From Rhodamnia argentea (lineage: Eukaryota > Streptophyta > Magnoliopsida > Myrtales > Myrtaceae), in assembly GCF_020921035.1 (NCBI RefSeq), contig NC_063151.1:6882001-6946000 (forward strand): DNA of 64,000 nt, written 5' to 3'. The notes under the pieces are model-generated. The model was not told the DNA's origin. It worked only from the letters and a program-made list of their open reading frames with translations, and searched no databases. The translations under genes and the position numbers were made by a program. Each line of letters begins with the position of its first letter. Within the stretch, counting starts at the first letter, position 1. Below are positions 1 through 12,700 of the stretch, piece by piece.

Positions 1-46
1 CTCGCAAAGAACGCAGAGAAGCAGGAGAAGCATACAGCATACGTAC

Positions 47-558
47 AGGCAGCGAGATGAGATCGAAGGCCGCGACGACGCAGTCAGAGACCAGAGCGTC
101 GGCGACGATCTTCACGCCGTGGCACGCGTCCACGCGAAGCTGCTTCTCCACCGAAGCCACCGTGACCTCGGCCCCGGCCCTCCGCAGCACGTCGATCGTC
201 ACCACCGCCTCGAGCGGCTCGGTTCCGTTGGCCACCGGGACCAAAACCTAGAAGAAGAGCACAGAGGAAAAAGCACTCCATAAACGCGCGCATCCACCGA
301 GCTCGAATCGCAACAATCGAACGGACGTGGCAGCAACGAAGCGATCCAAGAAGAAGGAGAAGAAAGCCAATGTATTACCTTCTTAGGAGGATAAGCCATT
401 GAGGAAGCGGATACGGAGAAGGAGAGGCGAGCGGTCTTCTTATTCTTCTTCTTCTTCAGAGGAGGAGAAGCGATTCCGGTAGTGAAGCTGGAAGGGTAGA
501 GCCGGGGTTTTATAGCGAAGAGAGAACGGTGCCGAGCAACAATGTGACGCAACGCCAT
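47..558 (-). CDS. DJ1: DJ-1/PfpI family protein (plant DJ-1 homolog A/B type), 5' part only
   Basis: Two coding exons on the minus strand: 558-379 (60 codons) and 247-47 (67 codons), joined by a GT-AG intron in phase 0. The exon at 47 ends on a GTACGT donor and the gene continues off the left edge. The joined frame reads KK-VLVPVANGTEPLEA, then LRRAGAEVTVASVEKQ and DACHGVKIVAD, ending FDLISLP just before the nucleophile-elbow domain. This is the start of a plant DJ-1 domain; family members carry two tandem DJ-1 domains and act in oxidative-stress protection and glyoxalase-type chemistry. The Glu of GTEPLEA matches the conserved acidic residue that pairs with the catalytic Cys, which lies outside the window. 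The first 57 residues are Arg/Ser/Lys-rich with no acidic residue and end FSVSASSMA, as in an organelle transit peptide. A cytosolic form could start at Met54 (397-399). Which of the two family paralogues this represents is not decided. Confidence 0.93.
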
Positions 559-590
559 TGGGTCGAGTCCACAGAGCGTGCCTTTTATAG
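507..590 (-). promoter_or_regulatory. Two TATA-like elements of the DJ-1 gene
   Basis: On the minus strand there is a CTATAAAAGG element at 590-581 and a second TATAAAA followed by CCCCGG at about 514-507. The first lies only about 25-30 bp before the upstream ATG (558). The second lies inside the putative transit-peptide coding stretch and about 110 bp before the internal ATG (399). If either drives transcription with normal spacing, the mRNA would begin at or after the first ATG and favour the internal start. This is motif matching only. Confidence 0.4.
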
Positions 591-2130
591 GCTTGCTTTT
601 TCTAGAGGCGTCGCTTGGTTTCTTGGTGAGCTGGAAGCAGGTAGCGTCGAGCGATAACGGCGGAAGCCGGAGTGTTTCTCTGGAGTGGACACTTGTCCGG
701 TACGTGATTTAATGGGCCGGGCTAGCTGGATGATGGGCCTTATGCAATTGAGGTGAGACTTGGGCCGGGCTATTTATCCCGATCCAAAAGTTGCGTGTGT
801 GTACTTTTAGCCCCGCATTCAGCATGTTCGTCTTGCCTACGTGTTTTAAGCCCGAGAGCTCTAAAACTTATCAGAAAGTACAATTAAGTCTAAAACTCTC
901 GCTGGGCAGTGGATAACATCTGAGTCAAAACCCAAATGAGTAGTCTAAACATGGTATTATTCACACTTATGTTATAACCTCTAGTGAGATAGGTCAAATG
1001 TATGATGTGATTGATTCATCCAGTTTCGGATGTTTTCATACAAACCAGTACACCCCCATTGTTTTCGTAAGTTTGAAAATTCCGACTTCCTCCTTAGACT
1101 CGAGAAGGCGTTGGTTCATTTGTAAAGGCATATGATTACTTTGGCTTTAGCCCACTAGCACTTCGGTGGGGCGACACTAACGAGCTCGCTCAAACAAGTA
1201 ATAATTATAACCCGAGACCAACATTTTTTATTGCAAATGTGAAACTCGTACACCATCGCCCATCGGTCGTCGATATTGGTGGCTCATTTCATCCCCGCCC
1301 TTTCTACCCATCAAAAGCAAGACCAATAAAATTCCACGTGGAAGCAGAGGCCCCGTTGTTATGTGTCCTGAAAATTGGAAGCTGTACCAGATGAAAATGG
1401 TTAGTCAACGTAAATTTTTTGTTTGTCTGCATTAGTCATCCAAAGTTTATTTTAAAAAAATTGTATTCTTTGCCTAAAATGATATATGAGAAGTACTGCA
1501 AGTATTGCAAAATAAAGCCAAATCCGTAAAATAAAGAGGATCAACAAAGCACTAGCAACATGGTTAAGTACACATTTGTTTCATAAGAATGGATGTGTCA
1601 AGCAAAATAATGGGTGGTCGATCACCGGAGTTCGTATCTTCGTCGGTAATGAGCACATGCCGGAAATTTCTTCTCCAATATCTACGACATCACGGAGCGC
1701 ACCTAGATTTGGCTTCCTCTACACTACCACCGATGGAGAAAACAAACACAGGTTGAAAAGCACATATCTAGCATTTGGAATGGAAAAGCAAATCTTTGTG
1801 GTTCGGCGAGATGTCAAAGCTCTTATGATCAATATTGAAGTTGGAGGCGAAAGACTTGTACACGGCTGAACACGCGGTATCGAATCGTGAAAATCATATT
1901 TCTTAAACTCCCGAATCAAAATGCTAGATCTAGAAATCCGAAGAAATGAGCTTCCAAATTTATACCGAGAGAGGGAGGACTTTAAGACGAACTCAAACCC
2001 TCCCATGCTGAAAGTTGAAGAAGAAAGGAGGGACTTTCAAGATTTGACTTACTGAGGGCGGTCCACCAAAGTTTTTTTTTTTTTTTTTGAAACAAACAAC
2101 CAAAGTTAAAATGTAAGAAATTATAAGATA

Positions 2131-2333
2131 TAGGCTTCATATGTTTCCTAAAAATGATTATTTGTATCGCTTGAATAAGTAGTCATATAAAAACCTTTCT
2201 ATTACCGACAACAATTTATGTCTAAACATTTTTATAGACAGTAAAAATAATTTTTTGTTCATATATTTTTGCAAGCGATTTAAAGATAAATTTATGAAAA
2301 ATCATTTATTTTCTATGAAACAAACGGAGCTTT
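2131..2333. repeat. MITE-like element with terminal inverted repeats (family R1, copy A)
   Basis: The left end reads AGGCTTCATATGTTTCC and the right end, on the other strand, AGCTCCGTTTGTTTCAT, giving imperfect inverted termini of about 25 bp. The interior contains ACAACAATTTATGTCTAAA, which recurs nearly unchanged at 35145-35165. There is no coding capacity. Size (about 200 bp) and structure suggest a non-autonomous DNA transposon. Related sequence is at 35052-35280 and, more diverged, at 15510-15730. Confidence 0.6.
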
Positions 2334-3394
2334 AATCTATATATCTTGAGAAATTTTAATTTTAGAGGTAGGAATACTATTTTCAATTTGTAGATTGTCA
2401 ATTACAACATTCCAGCATTTTCGCTTAAGTGCACGACAATGTTCACGATCACAAAAAACGAACGGTACACGTGCGCTTGACTTAACGGTTGCGGTTGAAT
2501 TCTTAAATACATCAACGACCGAGTATACATCATTCATGCCTAACGACAAAAGTATTCTTTTCCAGGACATCATCAATTAGTTGCTAAAAACGTATTTCGA
2601 GAGACGTTCTAATCGAATAGCCGCCGTCAAAATCTCGAAGAGAGAAGGGCAGCGGTTACATAGGGTCTCGCGTAACGGCACTCTTTCCATATCGGGTAAC
2701 AGAGCGGTTAATTAAGTTCGATTCGAACGGCCCGGACGGACACTTTCCTTTTTCGAACAAGTCCCTACCATCGACGTCACGCAAAATATTCGCACATGTA
2801 CAACTACCACGACCAACCCAAATCCCAAAATTCAAGAGCGTCGAGAATGCATGTAATAAAAAGCAACAACAAGACGGCAGCCGAAACCCGTCCCCATCCC
2901 AACCAAAAGCCACGGTCCGAATTCGGTTCGCAACCGCACGCGGGGAGAAATCGCGAAAGAAACAGTGGCTCGAATCGAAGGGGCAAAACGAGAGAGCGGG
3001 ATTCGACGCCAAATCTCCGTTCCTTCGACTCTCGAGCCTGCATGCGACCGCAGTTGACAATCCCCCAACCGAGCCTTTCCTAAAAAGATGCGAAATACGA
3101 AACCGACGTCCATGAAAGACGCGACGCAGCCAGCGTCACGCCTTTCTCGGCTTCGCCCCCAACCAAAAAGACCAAGAGAGGGAGCCCGAAAAAGGACAAA
3201 TCTTTTTTAATTTGGAGAGACACCCATTGCGCCTGGGCTCACGGTTTCGAGCATGGTGTCCTGTGCGATGACGAGTTCTTATCAAAAATGGAAAAAAAAA
3301 AGAAAGAAAGGGAAACAACGCAAAGAGACAAGCAGAAATGAGGGAGGGAGAGAGTGGGATAGTACAATCAGCATACGCCTGAAAGGAGCGTAGA

Positions 3395-3396
<2 letters not shown>

Positions 3397-3428
<32 letters not shown>
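3397..3428. repeat. (GA)n microsatellite
   Basis: About 16 uninterrupted GA units, followed 140 bp later by a CT-rich run at 3563-3582 just before the presumed transcription start of the IDM1-like gene. Confidence 0.95.
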
Positions 3429-3431
<3 letters not shown>

Positions 3432-3559
3432 GGAATGCCATCTGTTGCACATGAGAGCAGGATTCGGGCTTCCCAAAGCACTCTTTGCGAGAGTGGGGTT
3501 CGTGTACGTTGCGATGACGAGGGAGTAAATGAGGCGAGAGCGCAACAAAAACCCCCCAC

Positions 3560-3722
3560 CCCCCTCTCTCTCTCTCTCTCCTCCTCCTGCTCTCGCTCGG
3601 TGGCTTCTCTCTCAATCGTCTCCGAGAGAATTCGCCTCTCTCCTTCTTCTTCCTTCCAAAACCCTAGCTCAGGATTCGGCCTCCGTCGGTCTTGCATGCG
3701 GATCAGGAGCTGCATTGCCAAG
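3560..3722 (+). other. Probable 5' leader exon of the IDM1-like gene
   Basis: A CT-rich stretch is followed by AAAACCCTAGC, a common sequence in plant 5' leaders, and then by a good donor AAG|GTGAGC after 3722. No other gene follows before the IDM1-like coding exon, and a good acceptor (TTTTATATTGCAG) ends at 6573. I infer a non-coding first exon spliced to 6574. The left limit is approximate. A short ATG frame within it (from 3694) would run through the junction, so it could be an additional uORF. Confidence 0.5.
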
Positions 3723-4044
3723 GTGAGCTCGTATCTGCTCCGTGTAATCTGAGTTATCGGTCTTTTCGACGGTGGTAACGTGGTTTAAGGTGGCTGTTTT
3801 GTGCTCGGGTGCCTGCCATTTCCATGGCTGAGCCGCTGAATTGGTGTGCTTTTTCTTTTGGGGGAGCGGATTAGATCGAGAATTGGCTTTTGGAGCGTTA
3901 TCGTTTTGGAGATGACTTGAATTTTTCTTCTCAGAATGGGCTTGATTCGGTGATAATGCGTGTTCACGTATAGCTCATGTTGCTTCTTGCTTTCATGACT
4001 TTGATGCTCTTGATCTTTCCTTCGCGATAATGACCGCAATTATC

Positions 4045-4081
<37 letters not shown>

Positions 4082-6573
4082 CACACCCACACACACACAC
4101 ACACACACACAAATTCGTCGCCGAGCTTTTGCAATCTTAGCAAGCAAGACAAGAAATGCCGTGATTGACGATAATGGTGGCTTATCCATTTTTAAACGGC
4201 AGGCAGTGACACACAGACTCTCTTTCTCTCTCTCTCTCATGACTATAAAACATCACGCCGCCCCCAGAAATTCATCTGTAAAGCAATATATGAGAGTATT
4301 TTCTTTCAAAGATTGGAGCTTTAGGTGAATTATCACGCGAATGTCTAGCCTCTGCTGTTATGTGTGAGCATTTTTGCATGATTTGGCATGTGCCTGCATG
4401 AGGACAGAAGATCCTCAATTGATTGAACAATCTTATTTCTTGGACCTTTTTGCAGACTGTAGAATGCCTGATCCGCCTCCTTTTCCCTGTCTTTGTTACC
4501 AGTTGCTGTAGGTTTGGTTGGTTTAGGAAGGGTAATCCAACTCCTTTTTGTTCACTTGTTATGCCAATTATGAGGCACTCACCATTATTTCCTGCATGTA
4601 ATCCCATATAATGCGCTCACTATTAAGTATTGAGCTGTGAAGGGTCTTGGAGATGCGGATAAAAATTTGCAATCTCGTAATTCTGCCGGATCCATTCTAC
4701 AGCACTATTTCTTCGAGATTCGTCTTTTAGCTTCTGTTTTTCCAATAAACCTGTGTCCTGCGTTCCATGTACGTGGAATTGCAAGGGCAGCATAAGTGGT
4801 GTTTTTTTCTCTATATGCATTTGCACTCTGCTTGTTTGGATGTAAACAAACTTGCGGAGATTATGGCGGACCCTTCTCTATTGGTTGATTAAATTGCTTG
4901 GTATCATATGGGGATTTTGGATCAAAGTAAGCATTCAATTAGAGGAGAACATTTCTCTATGTTCTTTGATGACATGGGATGGTCTTCTGACAGAGACCTG
5001 TTGTTTACCCTCATGTCCCTTCTGCATATAATTCTTGTGGCCACACATTAATCTTTAAAACCGCGATCCTTCTCTTTTCCACCCTCTTCCTCTGGAACAC
5101 CTAACATAGAACTCCAAGTAAACAGATTCTCTTTGGTTATCTATCACACATAAAAAGGACACAATCATCACTATGAAGTAATTCGAGCGGGTTTCACATA
5201 CTTTAATAACCAAAGGAGTTCTATCGTTAAAATAGATTTCAACTCATTATTCCAATGTGGTGAGATCATCTATACGATTGCATAGTTTTAACTCGTCTCA
5301 AAGAAAGCCAGCTAAATATGTTAAAATTTCAACATTTATACGTGTGAACCCTATTCATTTGGCTGAGGCGGTGCATGTATCAGTCACCACCGGACAGAAC
5401 CTGTTTTCCAAGCGGTTTCTAGCTAAACTGACTCGATGTGATAATGGATAAGAACATTTCAAGGAAATGTTTTCCTGGCGACATATCTTCACACAATAAT
5501 GATCTTTCACTGTAGATAGAAATCCTTAAAAGGAAGTTACACTAGACCGTGAATGATTGGCCTAGTGGGACTCTATAAAAACTACAATACCACTCTTAGG
5601 TTTCCAAGGCAATAATGGGAAGTTAGATTACGGTAAGTGGTGGAGTCGATATCTCTTTATGAATGGGAATGGTTCGAATGGAGAGCTTAGATATTGCAGA
5701 TATGGCTGTTTGAGATCTTTGTTGATTCCTCATGTTCCTCGATTTGCAAACTGATTTGACCGTATGGAGTAATTTACCCATTTTCAAAGTACTCCAGCAG
5801 TATCTTCATTTACAGCAGAAGTAACATTTCAAAGCAGTAGGTCTGTGCTTTATTTTCCATTTGCTGCGGATATTCTTTCTTGCCCAGACTCCGGTTTCTC
5901 ATTTGATTGGGAAATCATCATAAATAGTAGATGACACAGTTTTTATTGAGATAAGCAACACCTTGGAAGAACAGTATTTTATTAGTTAGGAAACCTTCTG
6001 CGAACATTGTGGTAGATATTAGCTCAATTCTATAGCTACTTCCGGCATATGGAGACTAGCTCCTAAGTTTCTTTCTTCTAAATTTCAATACTTGCCTTGA
6101 CATTTCCTTTCTTAACCAATTTTACCCGGGACTTGGATCAACTAGGTAAGTGGAAACATGTTCTGAGGGTATTATTTTTCTGCCAAATTAGTTGGGACAA
6201 GATAAAACTGGTTAAATTAGGATCATATATCTAAACTACGCTAGATGCATGCCCGTGGGACCCTGTTAAATGCTGAATTCAGAACTGTAATTTCAGATGC
6301 AAAGTAACATCACAATTGGAATTGTTTATGGATTCCGTGGACTAAAAGGAAAGTTCGGTTTCAGCATTCCTGATTCGTATCATATACTTTTATTGTATGC
6401 ACACTATTTGTGATTGGTTGGTACGATGCTCTTGAATTTGTGAGTGCTTAAGTTTGATTAATTATCAAAGACAACAGAAGCAATTTGTTGCTGAGTTGCT
6501 TGTGCTTTCACTCCCACGTTGTTGAATTATCTCCGCATCTTAGCTTTTGGATTTTTCTTGTTTTATATTGCAG
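3723..6573 (+). other. Probable long 5' leader intron of the IDM1-like gene
   Basis: About 2.85 kb, T-rich, with many stops in every frame and no recognisable gene. It contains a compound CT/CA microsatellite at 4046-4111. It is bounded by GTGAGC at 3723 and TATTGCAG at 6573. The alternative is that it is simply upstream intergenic sequence; transcript data would settle this. Confidence 0.45.
4046..4111. repeat. Compound (CT)n-(CA)n microsatellite
   Basis: About 16 CT units followed by about 15 CA units separated by ACACCACACC. It lies in the presumed leader intron. Confidence 0.95.
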
Positions 6574-6604
6574 ATTCTTTAGCAATTTCTGCTGATCTAG
6601 ACTT

Positions 6605-6712
6605 ATGGTTGTACCTTATGGAAGACAATTTTTACCAAAGCACTATTGCTTAATGAAAGTTCCAAGAGAGTTGTGCCATGACTTCAGGGATGCATTCTGC
6701 CTCTCATTATGA
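6605..6712 (+). promoter_or_regulatory. Upstream ORF (35 codons) in the leader of the IDM1-like gene
   Basis: In the leader portion 6574-6799, which appears contiguous with the main coding exon, an ATG at 6605 opens a frame of 35 codons ending TGA at 6710-6712. That is 87 nt before the main ATG at 6800, and the two frames do not overlap. The predicted peptide begins MVVPYGRQF and ends DAFCLSL. A uORF of this size would be expected to reduce initiation at the main ATG. Whether the peptide is conserved cannot be told from one sequence. Confidence 0.4.
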
Positions 6713-6799
6713 TGATGATCATTATGGAGCGAGGGACTGAAGAGGCTGGGGACTAATTGTAATTTTTTCTATGATGCGGACATTCTGCTGACTAACAAC

Positions 6800-9700
6800 A
6801 TGGAGGACCTCGGTGATGATGGTTTCGAAGGATCGAATGATGAGCTTAGTATTTTTAGAGAGGTGCTTTTTGGAAATTACACTGGTGACAGAAGGAAAAT
6901 CTCACCATCTGTTGGGCTTCTTAACTTTGAGTCTGAATCTAGCAGAAACATGGATCTTTCAGTCTGTTCTAATGGTGAAAGTTCTGCTCTGACCAGTATT
7001 TGTGCTTCTAAAAATACTTCCTGCGAGAAATCTTTTGTTGTAGATGAAGATCCTGGAAAGATTTCCAGTTTCTCAAATAAGAATGACCAATTATCTTGTG
7101 TAAAGGGCATTGAATTTCCAGCAGATCAGCTTGCTAGTCCTGTACCTGACTTGAGGAGAGGTTTCAGTTCATCATACTGCTCTAACAAGAATATTTCTGG
7201 CATGTCTGGTCAAGAGAAATTCATCGTGGCAGAATCTTCCAGTAAGGGGGTTGCATACAAGTCCTATGTGCTAAAAGAGCTCATGCAAGTGGACAACGAA
7301 GCTTGTGTGGGAAATACTAGTACTTCAAACTGTAGATTTACAGGTTCAAATTGTAATGGTAGTATGGAATTTGCCGCAAAGAAAGCTATTGCTTCACCTG
7401 CTTCACAGGAGAGTATTGCAAATAGAATAGTTGCATTAAGCCCATCTGCCAACGCTGCCAACAAGTCTAGTCCCCTGCATGCTGACGAAAGGCCAATTGC
7501 TTATGATTTTCCTCCACTTAGTGTATCTTCTTCCATTGCAAAGGAGCCTCGCCGTCTTCTCCAGCAACATGCTTTTCACTTACTTATGGCTGCGGGATGG
7601 CTTATCACCATGCATCAAAGACCTAGTAGAAGTTATACGGAGTACAAATTTCGATCACCTGCAGGGAGGTCATTCCGCGAATTCTCTAAAGCGTGGATAT
7701 CATGTGGACATATGTTACTGGCCAACCAATGTGCTTTGGTGCAGGAATATGAGAGTAAAGAATGGAATGATTTCAGTTTGTTCCTGTCAGATTTGACAAA
7801 TTTGTTGTTGAGTATTGAGAAAGAAGTAAATCAGTTACAATTGTCTAACTCATTGGCTCATCGCTGGAATCTCTTAGATCCCTTTGTGGCAGTAATGTTC
7901 ATTGATAAGAAGATTGGTATACTAAAAAAAGGTGTAGTAGTAAAAGTAAGACCAAGTTTGCTCACCTACATGAACAGGAAAAGAAATGCTGCTTTGGCTG
8001 TGAATAAAAATGATATCTGTGGAGACCTGTTCACTGTGAGCCAAATTTCAGGTTTCCTTGGTGATTCATCTCAGGCCTGTGGAAGTGAGGTGACAGCTGT
8101 TGATAAGAACTGCTTAGCTTCTGCAAAGCAATCTAGCACTGCCTTTTCCTCAGGATATGGCATACAAAGAACTGATGCGAGTCGTGTGACTTTTTTGACT
8201 GGGATTTCTTTTCGTATGGCTGACAGTGGTGTCACTCCTTTTATTCAAACTGTCAATGCAACTGCAGATTACTCTCGGGGGAACAAAATCTGCAACCTAG
8301 ATTCCCTACCATTACCAGTTCCTGGTCCTGGTGATGGCACTTCATCTGGCCATACCCTGTATTATTGTCCTGCTTATTCAGAAAGTGTAAGTGTTCCACT
8401 TGAAGGATTCAGAACAGTGTCCCATCTGGGTGTGGATGGCAAGTCAAATTGCTTGAGCTGCAATGATGAGGGTTCTGAGCATGACGTGGAAAGACATGAG
8501 CAGGTTTTGGAAGACGTATCAATGGTGACCCGTGAAAAGAAAGAAGAGTCTTTTAAGGACCACGATGCTATTAAGATGAGAAGAAATCCGGCCGCTTTCC
8601 CTTGTCGTTGTCCCAGGTATTTTGCTTCATGTTTTTCAGATAATTGCAAATCATGTGAACCTTTGTCTGATATAGACAAATTTCTTTATTCGGAAAATAA
8701 ATCTAAATGTCATGCACCTTATTCACTTCACAGAGTTGAACCAGGTGTAGCCATGTTATTGAATTCCGGAGCTGTCAAGCAGTCTGGGCATGGCAATGAA
8801 GTGGACTGTAGTGATGTTTCGGCAGATGTTAGTTTGAGAAAGAAAATTAGAAGGAAATCAAAGAAGATATCTGAAATAAAGTCAACATCATCGAGCCAGG
8901 ATGATATTATGGGCGCGACTTTGCCGAACAAGGTCGAATCTCCAGGTATTGGTACAGACAGCTCTCACTCGGAGTTGAATGAGGTTCAGGATCTTTTGGC
9001 AACTGAAGATAGATTGAAAGGAAGCTGCAAGTCCTCATGTTTCAGCCTTCCCAAGTACCAGAGTGAGAAGAGAAAGCTGAAATATAAGAAGATTAGCCGA
9101 GAATGTGATACTTTAAAAAATAGATCAAAGAGAAGAAAGTGTGATATTGAAGATGATGAGTTGCTTGTCTCAGCGATAATGAAAAACCAAGAAGTCAGTG
9201 GAAGTGCTTCCAAATCTACGCCTAAAACCAAGTGTCGCAGAACAAGGGCTAGAAGGATGCTGAAGAGGCAGAAGGGTGCATGCAGGTTGTGTCCGAGGAA
9301 TTTCGGGAAGGGGGGCAAGCCCTCAATGGATTTGCTAGGTGCTAGAACTGTGTTGTCATGGTTGATAAATTCTGGAGTAATTTCTCTTAATGATGTTATC
9401 CAATACCGTGATCTTAAAGACAATACAGTGAAGAAGGATGGTCAGGTCACTTGGAATGGCATCATTTGCAGGTGCTGTACTATGGTGCTATCAGTTTCTC
9501 AATTCAAGGTTCATGCAGGGTTCAAGAAGAATCGTCCATGCTTGAACCTTTTCATGGAATCAGGTGAGCCATTTGCCTTGTGTGTACTTGAGGCCTGGTC
9601 ATCTGAATATAAGTTGAGGAAAAATGGAAAACCAAATGTGCAAGTTGACAACAAAGATCCAAATGATGATTCTTGTGGAATCTGTGGTGATGGTGGTGAA

Positions 9701-12700
9701 TTGATTTGCTGTGACAACTGTCCCTCTACTTTCCATCAAGCTTGCTTGCTGACAGAGGTATGTCATGTGTATGTTTCACATTTGCTTCTTTGGCTGGCTC
9801 AGTAAGTCCTGCCCTTTAAAATTATGGAAAGACAAAGTGTACAATTCTCATAACAAATCCTCTCTTTTTTGGCCAAGCAAACATCTATCAGGATCGGGAA
9901 CTTTACTTATATTAAAGTAGGTTTAGATACAAGTTCCAGCTACAGAGGCGAGGAGTTTAAATCTAAGTCTGTAACATCTCTCAAAATGTCTAGCTTGTAG
10001 TTTATTTCTCGTCATATTCATTAGATTGTGTATGTTTTGTCTTATGGGATGGGAGGTACCAAGTCATTTGAATCATATCATTTTCTTTTACCATTGCAGG
10101 ACCTGCCTGAGGGCAATTGGTATTGTCCCAACTGCACATGTCGAGTATGTGGATGCCTAGTCGATGACAACAAGGCTGCAAACTCGAATGATGCGCTGAA
10201 GTGTTTGCAGTGTGAACACAAATGTAATACACATTTCTTCTCTCTTGGTTATGGTTTTTGTGATGTGTGCGCATCTAGAAATATCATACATACATAAGAA
10301 TCCTAGACTGATTTGAGATTCACATGTCGAGTCAAAGCTTCAATTCCTTGAGAACCGTTGAATAGCTGTTGAATGAGCTTCAGTATCATGTGAATTCTAA
10401 GCTGGGGTTTGTCAACGATTACTTGTTGATAAGTTAATCGTTGCAAACTGTTGTTATCAGATGTGTTGTTCTTTGTTTATTTGGAAACAACGGGAAAATT
10501 GATGGAGAATTTAAAGATTCAGTTCAATTGTGAAATAGTCAAATTAGCTTAGTCTGTGGGGTAGGCTTGTCTAGCAGGATTGGTTTACATATGAATAGAC
10601 AATATGTATTTAGGAGTAGTTTTATTTTAATTTTCCGAGAAAAATTGTTTAAATGCAGTTCTGTCCGTCCTTAGGAACTTGGCTGCTACATTAATAGTAT
10701 TTAGGTCAAAATAATGCTAATTCTGCTGGTGGTTTTATGATTTTCAAACAACCGTGTACAGGCTTTTGCATTAAGTCTGGTGCTTGAACAAAATTATCTC
10801 CTGGTGACAAAGATATACCTCATTAGTGTTGTTTGGTTTGAGCATTCTCTTCATTGGTCTTTGTGAAGACTCAAATATGATTGAATCTTTCATTTGATTA
10901 TTGATCCATGCAGCAATATTATAAATGTCTAATTTACTTTAAGAAAACGTTTATTGTGGACTGGTTTATTTATTCAATCCATGGCGCCTCTCCTGGCAAC
11001 TTTTTAAGTCTAATTTAAGCACTTCATTTGATAAGGATGATATATGAACAGATCACGAGTCATGCATGAAGGAAAAGAATGTAGACCTGGAGATAACTGA
11101 TGGGTGGTTTTGTGGTGAAGGTTGTCAAGAGGTAACAAGCACCGTCTTCTACCTTCTGTGTGTGCTCCTACGCAACCACTCATTTTGTTTTGTTGGATCG
11201 ACATATGAAAAATTTGAGGAAAAAATTACTGCAGCTTTTATGTTTGATCTAGCCAAATCTTGGACAGACCAACTATTATCACTTCCAGAAAAGCAAGCAC
11301 TGATACATCCGAGCCTTGCATTGGAGAAAGGACAGTTATCTAGGGAACTCGTGGAATGTAGATAATAACTGAGGGAACTTGTACAACTTGTTTCCTGATT
11401 GGCTATCTTCCTCCAGAACCAAGTTCAGCAATGAAAGCAAATGTTTACTGCCTTCTGCCTCTATGTTTCATGAACCCTCTTAGCCCTCGAAGAATTGCAT
11501 CTTAAGCATCACTGTTCCTTCCGAGTGTTATGATATTGGTTATTGAATGCGATTTTTTGTCATCATATTCTTCACCCTCATCTTGTTCTTTTTAATTTAG
11601 TGCCTCTTTTGAACATGGCTTATCCTTTGAACACGACTTTATTTGAACCAAAAAAAAAGTCCATATTATCTTTAGAGAGAAGCTACCTCACCCATTTGGC
11701 TGCATTATTAGATTTTAAGAGGTTGCCTAATTTGCTAAAAACATTTGGAAATGCTCTGTCTTCCAATTTCTGTTTGCTTTGACTGATACATATGTCAACT
11801 CCGTCTGTAGGTTTACTCCGGGCTTCGTTCTCGTATTGGTCTCATTAACCATATTGAAGATGGGCTCTCTTGGACTCTGCTTAGATGCATTCACGATGAC
11901 CAGAAGGTTCGTTCTGCCCAAGGATTTGCTCTTAAGGCAGAATGCAACTCGAAATTGGCTGTTGCTCTGACTATAATGGAGGAATGTTTTGTCTCCATGC
12001 TGGATCCAAGAACAGGAATAGATATGATACCTCATGTGCTGTATAATTGGGGGTAAGTTTGCTTGTCTCGCTCTTCCTAATCTTTTACTTGCAAAAGATG
12101 TCTTCAACTTTCTGGCTTTACTTTGTGATGGTAGCTCAGATTCTGGGTTCTTAGACAGCTGACTTCTTGTTATTCATCTTGTCTTTCTTCTTTCCTGTTT
12201 GTTTTGCAACTTCAGTTTGGTACTGTCCACCCCAATGAGGTATAGTATTTGCTCCATACCTTTCTAATTAATTCTCATTCCTATTCTTGGTGATATTTAG
12301 GTCAGATTTTGCGAGGCTGAACTTTCATGGCTTTTATACCATGGTCCTGGAGAAAGATGACGTGTTAATATCTGCTGCATGTGTCAGGTTTGAATACCTC
12401 ATTTACCTGGCAATGTCCTGAACTGTTTACCCTAGAGCATTAAGAATCTTTTTCAACATTTTGTGAAGCTGCCAGATATGATGGTTGAGGAGTTAATTGG
12501 TCTCGGGAACAATATCTTTAGTTGTTATACTGACTGTATGCATTTGTAATTCTTCCTATGTACAATTTGCTTTTGAGCTATAATCTCTAATTTGTACTCT
12601 GTTTGATGTTGTGAGGTGTTTTGCCTGATAATGATCATTGCCTTGTTGCACTTGTTTGCTGTGTGCTTTAGAACTGTAAAACGTGCCCCATCTAAGGGCA

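Larger units (their letters stand above)
591..3540. other. Intergenic region between the divergent DJ-1 and IDM1-like genes
   Basis: About 2.9 kb with no convincing gene. Short open frames exist (1576-1869 plus, 2656-3060 minus), but they show no recognisable domain and overlap others on the opposite strand. The segment holds a TIR-flanked repeat near 2131-2333, poly(T) tracts and a GA microsatellite near 3397. The two flanking genes point away from each other, so both promoters should lie here. Confidence 0.6.

Noticed and set aside
2656..3113. Several overlapping minus-strand frames of 79-134 codons
   Set aside because: Three frames open on the same strand at once point to base composition, not coding; the region is better explained as promoter of the IDM1-like gene.
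3136..3721. Long frames reading LSLSLS/SPSLSL and RERERE
   Set aside because: They translate the GA/CT microsatellites; the same applies to frames near 21775, 37575 and 49445.
4046..4111. Direct repeats considered as a CRISPR-like array
   Set aside because: Simple dinucleotide microsatellite in a plant genome; no spacer structure anywhere in the window.
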